Assembly: GCA_002633005.1 (NCBI GenBank)
Contig: NMRA01000634.1
Location: forward strand, 36,983-100,982
Origin: Phoronis australis
Lineage: Eukaryota > Phoronida > Phoronidae
Direction: 5' to 3'
Length of the DNA stretch: 64,000 nt
Shown here in pieces: positions 34,901 through 46,900 of this stretch. The notes under the pieces were generated by a model. That model had not been told where the DNA came from. It ran no database searches and worked only from the letters and a program-made list of their open reading frames with translations. Numbering within the stretch: position 1 is the first letter of the stretch; the number at the start of each line of letters is the position of its first letter. The position numbers and the translations under genes are program-made.

Positions 34901-37900
34901 AACGTAAGTTTTTGGTTTGTGAGTAAGAGTAACAGCGCACATGAGGATGGTATTTGTAGTTCAGTCAATATGATGTAAGTTGTGTGAATCCTATGAAACG
35001 AGAACAAGTCATGATTACAAAAAAGTTACTCTCCTAATAAAAACCAATGAAAAGAATTCATTTGAAAACCATGTTTTACTTCCCGCCTAATGTTTAATCA
35101 AACACTTGTCTTCATTTATCTGGCCTGCGACAGTTTTTTGTCTAGTTTGGAGAGGTCACGTAAAAAAGGTTAACGAACATGTGCTGTTTTGTGAATAAAC
35201 TGACGACCTTACCAATGTAATACGGAAAAATAACTGTCATTGAAATGATTGATCGTCTAAACTAGAATGTTGAATTATGAGAACAAACGGCCCATAGATT
35301 GCTGTTGTTCCGTAAAACAGGAAGTTTCGATCAAGTGTCGCACGATGGATTGGCATTACGGAGTGCACAACAATATTCACCACATTATATCTGAAGGTTT
35401 AAAAGTGCTCAAATGTGTCAATATGCAATAGAAAAAAAATCACCTTCATTTCAGAAAATATTACCCGACCAGCAAGTTTTATATTGGACTGTCATACGGC
35501 ATCCATGGTAACGAGTGGATTGACGGGTCTGCTACTTTCTTCACAAACTTCGACCATGGTAAGTGTAACTATTTATCGCCACTTATTTTCGCGAATTCTA
35601 ACACAACGAGAATTACACATAGCAAAGTAAATTGATATTTTTGTTATTTTATGGCAACGTCGAGGTGATGGGCATTACCTTCACTCCGTCACACCTAACC
35701 CAAATTGCCAGTTTAATGACAGGAGCCGAAACCACGTTCCATGACGACGGATCTAAATCCCACTTCCGGATCAAAGGATTCCGCACGTTGCGAAAATGCT
35801 TCATACACAGTATCCAAACTTCACTTCCGGGACCAAACTTCAGTTCCTAGGACCGGTCTCTGGGTAAGGAATCTGGTCTCCGGGACTGGAGTGTGGCTAC
35901 CAGAATGGAACATATTCGTTGTGTACCGGGGCACTGGGGATTCGATATCTAGTGGTAATTGGATAGCGTTGTAGTTAGCCAGAGACGAGGCCATGAAATG
36001 GTGTCTGTGATCTGAACAGAAGGAGATTCATTTTAGTTGATAACGTCAGTTTTTGGCCACGATAGGATAACAAAAACGGACAATCGCCGCACAGGTGAAA
36101 AAGTTCATATTGATTCAACGTTTCGTCTATTCATTAGTCATCATCAAGTTCCTGTCGACAGTCAAGTTACATCCATTAAATGAAATGAGTGTAAAAACAA
36201 TGACACTATGACAGGAAATAGTAAATAGGTCATCACCATAGATGTGTGATCACTGAGGCCTGCATGCTATTCAGAGAACCAGCAGCATGCTGGTCCTGAA
36301 TGTCCCTGACTCTTTCATGTAAAGCAATTCCTTTATAGGTTCTTTACAGATTTTAATTGACGTTTTGTGTCATCAAGCCCAGAATATACTTTCTAGATCC
36401 ATTTCAATTCCCGGTGTGGCCTCGACAGTGTTTTAAACAAGGTTTCCCAGGCCGATCCAGTCCTGAAACAATGTCCTTTTGAGGGAGTCCAGTAACCAGT
36501 TGTTCCTATTAAAAATTCAGTTACATGAATAAGTTCGAGCTACGGGTGGGAAATAACGTCGACAAAATAATTCAAATAAACCTGCGTTCTTCCGGAAGAC
36601 GGGGTGGATTGATTTTCGCATCAATATTTCATATACGTGCAGGCGAATGTTATTATTCATTGTTTAAACGTTGGCTATTACGCAAGCACCTTACTGATAA
36701 AGGCTAAGAAAACTATTCTCATTCTAGAAGATTTTTCCTTACGTGGCTGTATGCCCTAAATTTTCCGCAAAACATTTGTTGAATTTGGAAAGTGTATTTC
36801 TATGAAAGTAACAGCGGATGGCGACGATTTTCGGACGCATCTGACAACTGTTGTTCCCCCTAGTGGCAATTTTAGTTTTTTATACTTTCCACTGTAGCTT
36901 TGAAATTTGTTTCCAGTTGGATTTGACAAATTTACGCCACCTAGTGGTATTATCATTATTACTTGGCTTCTGCCTATCCATCGGCAAAAACAATGTAAAG
37001 TTCATTATTAAAACTGATCTATGAAATGCGCATAACTGACATTGGTTTTGGGACGGATTTAATATTCTGTTGCGCCGCCTTGTGGCAAGTTTGCTGTTTT
37101 CGCGTTTGCAGCTGTTTCCCCCTAAACCGCTGCAGGATCTTTTTGAAATGTGATTAGTGTTCCTCTCATGGCAGTTTCAGTTTTTCGTTTTCCTCTTCTC
37201 TTAAAGAGGCATTTTCGGATGGATTTTACTGATTGAACGGCACATAGTAGCCATTTTGTTGCTAACTTTTTTCGAGTTTTGGTGTTCGCCTCACTGTCAG
37301 CCATTATTGTGAAACCTGGCAAACGTGTTTCCGCCCAGAGGGAAGTGCATGTCTTACGTTGATTTACAGACAGATAAACCTGTTGTAGCGCCCTCTAGCG
37401 GCATTTTGCCTGTAACTCTGAATATACAAATATTCTTTATGGATCTTAAAGAAAATGTGCATGTGTTTTGCTGTCAAATTCTAGTGTAGAGTACATTAGT
37501 GGCAAGTTTCTTTTTCTTTGCACTGGTCTTGATATAGATCAAGTTCCCCGTTGCTCTAGGTAGGATTATTGTTGCATGGATTTAAAATTCACAATAGCTA
37601 TAAAACATAAACATTCGTTAAGTTTTCTTTGTGGTTCTACTACAAATCGACAATTCTCGTCATTGTCTGTCAGACATTCGCTGAAATCGAGGCCTGTGAC
37701 TTTTGCGTTGGTTTGGCAGTGAGATAAATGATGCGTAAAAACGTTAAGTGGATGGAGATTTTGCAGGACTTCCTTCTGCAGCACATTTTTCTCGTGAGCA
37801 ACATATTCTTACATGTAATGGTATGTGAAGACAAGTGATATCATCAGCTCTAAATTGTGTTACATTCTGACTTGAGTTTAGTATTGAAAATCTGTAAACT

Positions 37901-40900
37901 AGTGCTGATAAGGCCATTTTTCTCAGCTAAGCAGTGCTTACCTCAATCAAGTTGTTATTTGTTTTACTTACTAAAGAAAGAGAAGTAACATAAGAAATTC
38001 AGCCAAATTATGACACCAACGATTTAAGGAAGAAATGAAAAAATAAGTTTGATGACAGACAAAAACACAAACATTCCCTTCAAGGAGCAATTGTGTTTAT
38101 TGTTTGGAGCAAAATTGTAAAAAATCTGATAAATGATCAAATTGAAAAATCCCGCCATGTGGTGTGAAATTAAGTATTTTGATCATGCACACACCGAACA
38201 TGGGAACCAGTGTCCTGTGATGACTCTAGTTTGCTTTCTTCTGTTACAGGTCATGGAGTTATCAAGAAAGTTGTTTGTTACCCAAACCAACTGTCACTTA
38301 AGTGTCCTATTGGCAAAGTTCTTCGTATACACAAGGCAAATTATGGGCGTACGTCATCTAATGTACCCAACTGCGGAGTTACTGTAAGTATAAGAAGCAA
38401 TCCAACAATTAATTCCTACGCTAGGTCACTGCAGTGGCGCAGCCCCGGGGCCGTGTTAGTCAAGGGAGCCCGCCGGCGCAGTAAAACAAAACAGAACAAA
38501 AGTTTCACAATAAAATAATCAAATATTCCCAAGGGTTTGGGCCATTCGTCTTCGTTTGGATTAATTTGGGGCTTTTAGATTCAAAACTCACTAGAAGTCA
38601 TCATAAGAATGTCTCTCCTCATCACTCTAACCAATAATCATGCTATCAACAATGGTTCAAAAATCAAATTAAAATGTTACAGGCTTAATGAATTATTCCT
38701 ACACCTCTAATTCTGTAATTTGCTGTTAAATTTCAACAGTTTTTTTTATTAAAATGATTCTTTTTTGAAAAAATGCATTTTAAAATGTGAGTAGACTTAA
38801 TGTTTTATGGGGATTATAATAACCCAGGAGATGGTGGTGGAATAGGGGGAACTGAATTACTTTCAGAGGAGCAATTTTCCAGGAAAATATATCTATAGTG
38901 ATTTTGACTATTGCACCATCGAAGATAAACCACGTGTTCAGTTTACTTTTGATGCCATAAAACACGATATCCAGTCCGCTGAAAACGCCAATACCCACCC
39001 CTCCCCCCAAAAAAATAGAACATCGCTCCTCAGTAGCCCTTGAACCAACTAGTAAAAGACATTTTAAATGAACGAGCCAAAGTTATGTATTACTTTATAA
39101 TTGTTGATGATACGCCTGAACTTGTTCATATGGAACAACATGTGTTCATCTTGCGCTATATTCTCTTCGCCAATGAAGCACAGAAATACGAAGTCCAACA
39201 AAGATTTCTATAATTCGTAGATTACAGTTTCCCTAAACATTTACACCGGTCTGAGGATTTTTCATAGCCTGCCTACGACAATCGCCCAGTGTTATTGCAA
39301 GAATAAGCAATGGTCATGTACCAAAATAAACTGACCGGTTCAGGAACTCCTGTGGGAATCATTCTTTCAAAGGAAATCACATCATACTTGAATGCACTGC
39401 GTCTACAGAACCCACTGGGTAGCGTAACCCAAGACACTCGCAAGACTTGCAGAGATGCTTAAGGATCCAGAAAAGAGTATTTCGTCTCAGCATTTTTTAT
39501 TTAACATTCCAGCCTCACCGACCAATCATCTCAGTGACCGTCACTCGCGTGATTTTGCGTGGTCTCGCAAAACTCGCAAGAAACTAGTGCTACAGAAGGC
39601 ACCCTTGATACACGCTCGATATCNTCTTCGCCAATGAAGCACAGAAATACGAAGTCCAACAAAGATTTCTATAATTCGTAGATTACAGTTTCCCTAAACG
39701 TTTACACCGGTCTGAGGATTTTTCATAGCCTGCCTACGACAATCGCCCAGTGTTATTGCAAGAATAAACAATGGTCTTTGTTCCACCATGTACCAAAATA
39801 AACTGACCGGTTCAGGAACTCCTGTGGGAATCATTCTTTCAAAGGAAATCACATCATACTTGAATGCACTGCGTCTACAGAACCCACTGGGTAGCGTAAC
39901 CCAAGACACTCGCAAGACTTGCAGAGATGCTTAAGGATCCAGAAAAGAGTATTTCGTCTCAGCATTTTTTATTTAACATTCCAGCCTCACCGACCAATCA
40001 TCTCAGTGACCGTCACTCGCGTGATTTTGCGTGGTTTCGCAAAACTCGCAAGAAACTAGTGCTACAGAAGGCACCCTTGATACACGCTCGATATCTCAAA
40101 AGCAACCTGGCCGGATCTTGATGAAATCTAGCACAATGATGTAAAGCGTCACACTTGACATTTTTAATTAGTCCTCCTCACCCCAGGACCAGTGGGACAA
40201 GGCTTTTCATTGTTTTCGAGATGAAAGTTTTAGGATGATATCTAGAGCACCGATGGACGTACTTTATTGAAACTTCAAACAATGCACGTGCACTAATTGA
40301 TTTTCGGGAGGATTCCACCACTGCAGCACCCTGGCCTGGTGTTCCGTTGTTCAATTGTCCTATCCAGATCTCAAAAGCCGCAGGTCTTGCTTTGATGATG
40401 AAATGAGGGACACTAATTTGTCACATGCCACCTTTCCATATGCCCCTTATGTATTTTTGGGAAGTGCATTCCCCGATGATATATAGAACTGATTGAACGA
40501 TTCCAATGAAACTTAATATATGAATACGTGATTGCAATGCATCAGCACATGTCACCTTTTTGGCAAATTCGACATCTGAAGCGCTCCCTAGTTGTAGTTT
40601 GGTTTTCACAAGGGACATTTCAGTATTTTGGGAGGAAAGGCGTTTCCGGATATCTCAGACAGTTTTTCTGATATGTGACGTCAGTGGGCAGTTTCCAGTC
40701 GATTTTCGGGCTGATTGACCACTGCATATATATGTTTTGATCAGATTACAACAACCACTGAGCTCGTTCTTTCGCTTGGTGTCGATTTGCCAAACCTCAT
40801 GATTGTTCGCTATGAAACGAAGTAGACTAGGCCTGCAAATATCGGATACCAAGTGCTGGGTCCATTTGCGGCATGTTTTATTTCTTTCTTGCAGATGTTG

Positions 40901-43900
40901 AAAACTGTACATTTTTAAGTTTTTGGTTCAATGGTAGTTTTAAAAGGTGAGGTACCAACAATTTTGCAACTTCCTCTTGTAGTCCATCTGCTGTCACCTT
41001 TTAACTTATAAGATACTCATGAGCACCTGTAGACACATAACGTTCAAGGTGCACTGTGGACGCATGCCAATGTTTCGCGTTGCTCTTATTCGCAGAAATA
41101 CATGGTCGACTGCATATCGACGTCCAGTTTCACTATTATTCACAACGCTTGTCACAACAAGACTTCGTGTACAGTTGAACAATCAACCGCAGTGTTTGGT
41201 GATCCCTGTGTTGGAGAAAGAAAATACATCGAAGTGGACTACGACTGTGTTGAAGGTAGGCTAGGCTAGCAACTTCTCATTTCAACTCTTAAGGTAACGT
41301 GGGACTCTTTTCAAATATCTACAATACTATAGAATTTAACTTTGTAAAAGTAATTTTTTTTAAAAGTATAATTCAATCTCTACTCTCTTTCAGTTTGCCG
41401 TGGCGTGACCATGTCTTATCAAAAGTAAATGACAAATAATGATCGACGTTCGTAACAAGACAACTTGATGAATAGCACAAACAAATTAAAAATGATATAA
41501 ATGTTCAAGACGACACCTCAAAAACGATTTTACAGTTTTCTAAATTATCATTTCGTCCCTCTTGCCAAAATGGAACACTTTATAAACAAATCCTAACATA
41601 AAGCACATATCTGATAGATTCCAATCAGCCATCTTTGATATCAGATCTTCCAGAGTTGGTCAAATTTAGACATTTTTGTGGATCTCACATAATGTTAAAG
41701 TGTATCAACGACTTTCATTTCTTATAGTGAGCATTCTATGGGAAACCTGCTAATTTCATCCCATTTCTTCATAAAACTCCAATATGCTTCAGTTTTAAGA
41801 TTCCGAACAAAAGGCAGCGAACCTGTCACGAGATAGTTCGCGAACAGATGCTTCTGTTCATGTTTGCGCCCACAAATGCAACGTAGTTGATCCTGAACCG
41901 AAGGCGTGCCAGATCACGTGACGCGAAGTCTGACCTTTGACCAAAAGATATACGTCACATTTAATCACGTGATGTTTCCGAGGTCATGTTTTTAATCACA
42001 CGCCATCAAGACACTGGTTGTTTTCGTTTTACAAGTTGTCTACGTTGATTTAATGTATGAATTACAAATTAATGTTGCTACACCTTCTTAATATTCGTTC
42101 TGTTTGCAGAATTGAACACTTGTACCGTGTTAGAGCCGTTGGCTAGTTTCGCTTGGAAAGATGTATCGTGTAACAAATCTGATGTGGGATATATATGTAA
42201 AAAAGGTGAGGAAATTTGCTGATGATGATCAATACAGCCAAAAAATACAAGATCGTTGTACTGGTTTGATTTGAATCAGCCATTAGACATGCAATCCGTC
42301 GTCTAAGAAGTGAACTTTTGATTTTAATTAGACCATATACTGCTATAAAACAGGCCCGAACGTGTCCCTTACTCATATGAGAATGAATTTCTGGTCGCCC
42401 CCAGAGCTGACACTTCGCTTTTAAGACCGTGCTCAGCACATAGAATAATATGACGTCTCAAGACATGTTGTAGTGCCTGGTTTCAAACAGTAGCGAACTT
42501 TCACGCCTGTAGAAGCTCTGAAATCCCCCTAATTTAATTAAGGAACAAGAGACCAATTTCATACAGGTAAGTGGTCTAAATCCGATTTTATAGAAGGCAG
42601 ATTGGTAACCCCTTTTAATCTTAACCCAAATTTGGAGAATAATGCACACCAGACAGACCACTTTTGAATGGCGTTTACGTTTACCCCATGACCAATTGAT
42701 GACGCAATGGTGTCAATTCGCTCCTTTCGAATGCTCTGGTCAACGAGACACTGTTAAATTTGCAAGGTCAAGTTTACTCTCGAATTTAGCCATTATGAAC
42801 ATTGGAATCTGTTGTCCATCACTAACATCTGGTTCTCTATTGGTCAATAAAGGATGAGGTCAGCCGCGGCTGTACTTTAAGGAGAATGCCAGCCAAAAAA
42901 CAATCTATTTTGTATCAATTTATATCGAATAGTTCCACACAATAACAACAAGTTCAGTTATTTTACTTGACACATGACGGCTGACGGAGGTGTTGCAATT
43001 AACCAATGATATCACAGGCTCGAACGCAGTCTGGTCAGCAGTTCACAACACGCTTGCTGGTATAGCTTGAATTCATCTTTTTACGCCAATAAATCACCAA
43101 AATTCGAAGTAAAACCCTTACAAACACATCGCGTTCTTGAACAAACGTTTTGTCTTATTCCTCTTTTACGGATTTATAGGTAATTGAAAGTACCGTTGCC
43201 AGAATTCGATAGGCCAATGTACCAAAGCGGTCGCGAAAGTTTGGGGTGTGTTCGGTAATAAACTCGAATTGTTCTTCCTTGAGATACAGAAAGGAGAACA
43301 TAGCTGTGTATTTTAATTTTAGTCTATCGATTTTTTCATTTATAAATACACAAAACGCTTGTTATCCCGGCCAGTGACTCGGAACGCGATCAGGCCCGTC
43401 ACGGGCGCGCTGAAGACATCACGAACATAAACCAGCAGAAGTTGGAAACTAAACTTCTAGTCACAAAAACTAGAGAGCCAAAGAAGTAATGCGTATTTTG
43501 GTGAATTGGCTACGAAACTGCAAATCTATTTACTCCTCGGGGTCGCGAAGTCAGGTTCCCCTTTCCCTTCCACAGGCCTTGGTGCCCGGTCAATTAGCTT
43601 TAATGCATCTAAAGCCGGTAACGCAGTGATTTATTTGTTGCTGGCTTCTCAAAACATATGCACTCACGAACACTCTAATGAGACAGACTTTGACATTTTG
43701 TTTCAGTTTTATACATGCATTTAATTAGTTAGAGTGAGAATTATTCATTTCGAAACAGAACACACAGAAATAAACGTCAATATGGCAACTTGCAATCCCG
43801 ACTTAGAAGAGTGCTCATCAGTTTTTCTGTCCTGGCATGAGCTATTTGGAACGCCGGCTCTTGTAAGTGAAATCACTTACGACAAAATGCCGGCCACAGA

Positions 43901-46900
43901 CACGGCGATGTTTCACGGCCTTATACTTGATAATAACGGCTTACTTTTCATTCTTCATTGCCGTGAGTCACTTTCGAAGAATTTTGGGCTCTCGAGGAAA
44001 TCGAAAAACGATAGACCCGCTTTCCTCGCAGCTTCATATTTCGCATAAGCGGGAACGATATACCACATCATAGCGGCACTCGATTACTCTGTAGAAGAAC
44101 CACTGACTTCGCTGCCTCGTTTACTCACCTTCCACATAGGTTAACGTGACAACTCTAGGTAAGGTAAGATCGACCGTATACGAGAAGATGCAGATATAGA
44201 CCGACTTATACAGTAAAAATGACCAATTAAATCGGGTGGCATTCTCCTTTACATCAGCTGAACGTAAAACGCAAAGTTTCCAACCTTAACCGTCTCTTAG
44301 AATTAATAAACAACAGATGAGAGAAATGAGAGACAATTTATAACGGTGAGGTACGCAAACAAACCAGATCGTAGCGTAGTACGGTAAAAAATCTGATCAA
44401 AAGACCCCGGTTTCCAGATGTAAACAAGACTCAAATGCTAACGATAGAGACTGGATTTTACATTACCAAATGTTCTTTTCCTGCTTATCTACCGGGCCAG
44501 TGTGCATTTGCTACGCATGCGCAACCCAAATTCTTGAACTACTGTATGATGAAAGTACATGTATTGTATATGTACTAATATTACAGAATTGACCCCGTTG
44601 TTGACCTTGATCGTTTCGACCATCCTCTTTAATGACCGATGTCAGACGATCATAGTAAATTTTGCTATTTCCAGCTCGCCAGACTTACTCCCCTTTGGAT
44701 TGCACTTCTGTTAGTGGAAATAGCGAGTCTGCGACGTGCCCCGCAGGTAACGTATACCTCAAATCATAACTTTTCCTTCACAATGACACTTTCGATCATC
44801 TAGTTATCTGTTCCTTTTATTGAGGGTCATCAAGAGGTTTGAAGACATTGTGGGTAACAAAAAATCTTCTTGAATAATTGTTTTTCCTGCCAAAATATGA
44901 GCATGTCTCAGTCAATGAGCTCGTGCCACTAGGCAATCAGCAAATTTTAAATGCATGTAAAATACACGTCAAATGTTGAAAAATCAGATTATCATTTGTT
45001 AAAAAACTATATTGTACACACAGCCCCGTGCCAAATTGATGCCAATTCTTTAAAGAGATAAGTAATGCCGCACATCAAACGCTGTAATATCGAGTTTACA
45101 TCTTACAACTCCTAAGTGACGGGGGCAAAGCTCGATCGATTCTTTTGCCTGGGTTCGGGCAATACATGTAATTGGTGGATCGCAGGAAAAACTGCATCCT
45201 TTCTGGCGTGTCAAACAATCAGCACAAATCGTACTTGCGCTAACCACGTCCATGGATTTCTGAAAATGTACTGACAATCTCCGCCCGTCGGGTTGTCTGC
45301 TGGCGTCCAGCGAATGAGAAATGTCCGGACATCGGAATACTTTCAAATTTACTCTGTGCAACTATTGGTTATTTTTCACTCCGACGCCAACCCCACGCTC
45401 CTGGTCTCCCAACTTCACGCCAATACGTCCATTATCGCCCAGACAGTCATCAGATCGTGGTTGGATGCTTTATACGACTTAGACTTCGGCCTAAGTCTTT
45501 TAATTCCTACTTACATGTATGTCTCGGTCACAAAGGGCGTTGACGTCAAATATCATCAATTACTAATCGGATGAAAAATTACCCAATCACGCTAAGTATT
45601 GGGAATATCATTAGCACTCAATCAGCGCTACTGGCCGAGCATAACCCAGTATGCTACTAAGGCTTGGCAATTCACGCATTGACAGCTATACCTGTCCTGC
45701 TTCATTTCTAATTTTTTATGACCTCTTCTTAAATTTCAGACTTCCCACAGGGAGTCGCCTGTCGATGTTCGTGTGCTAATGGCCGATGGAAACATTATCG
45801 ACGTATATGCGACTGTTCTCTCTGCAGCTCCAACGCCGTTAGTGTGGCGCGCTGTTGCAAACCTCACTCAGGCTATTCACCCGGCCCCGACTACAAAGCG
45901 TCTGTTGAATGCGTAGAAAATCGTCAAACACCCCTAATCGCAGGACCCAGTGCAACTTGCCCAACAAGTAGGTAGACTTGCCCTTCCAGCAACTTGAACA
46001 AATAAGTCAATTTGTGGAAATACAAACCTCTTAGGTGTCGCTTAAATATCTTAGACTTTCTGCAATTTTGCCTGTGTAGGAGAATGCTTCTGCCAAATTG
46101 TGCGAAGCACAATCATGATTTTTATACACCTATGCTACCTGTAGTATTCGTAGCTTATGATATTAAGCTCAAACTGCTGAACAGTTTGATACCAGTAGCC
46201 GTACAATGACGTTTTTATGGGGTGCCAGTCACGAATCACGTGAGAATCCTCTCTCACTAATGTCAGATGTTATTTCTGCAAATTGGCGAATCTTTGATTG
46301 GTTTATCCTCTGTCACAGCGCATCCCAGATGTATGGATTTCTTGCTTTAGTTTACCAAATTCGCATAACCAGGTATATCTTTACGGTCATAATCTCACGT
46401 TGCATTGACTTTGCGTCAGGAGCACCTATTTCACAGAAAAGTAGACCTCAGTCATTTATATCCACTGCATAGGCGAGTTCAAGAGAGGGCCCAGGGCCAC
46501 ACACCCCACCCACCCTTACGGTCACGACCTTCTAAAAATAAAAACGCCCTTCTTAGGAACAAAAGAATATTTTTGTCTTCGAAAATTGTGGTTGAGTTCT
46601 CCTTTAGACATCCTAGTTCCACCAGTGCACTGTTGCTTAAATATCGTGCAGATTCTCTGTAAAAGGTACATTGCACCAAAAGAGTCTCCCACGTCCGCTG
46701 TCCACGTCTTCTCAAACTATAGAAAAAGCTGTAAAACACCAAAGAAAAATGAAATAATGTGCTTTTTGGACCAGCCTGCAATACCGTCATGTGCTATATG
46801 ATTCCATAACTACATTGGCCAAATAAACTCGGTCAGTTTACACAATCCAATCGATTTACACTCCCTTGACTTATATCTTTTAGATAGATTCTTTGGCATT

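Larger units (their letters stand above)
38384..41095. other. Gene 2 phase-0 intron inside the SUEL domain
   Basis: A 2.7-kb intron splitting the SUEL domain. It contains the N-joined duplication at 39164-40096 and a repeat block at 40100-40940. The part 38384-39163 shows nothing recognised. Confidence 0.6.

Noticed and set aside
35632-35974. Overlapping ORFs considered as a missing C-type lectin loop exon
   Set aside because: No EPN/QPD/WND motif, no fitting splice borders, and the CTLD reads through without it.
41019-41264. ORF of 81 codons over the second SUEL exon
   Set aside because: Wrong frame. The SUEL domain with its DPC and KYIEV motifs is read in another frame starting at 41096.
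43734-44048. ORF of 104 codons that looks protein-like
   Set aside because: It sits inside the TTA-flanked element; no known domain, no conserved neighbour, no splice context. Not listed as a gene.
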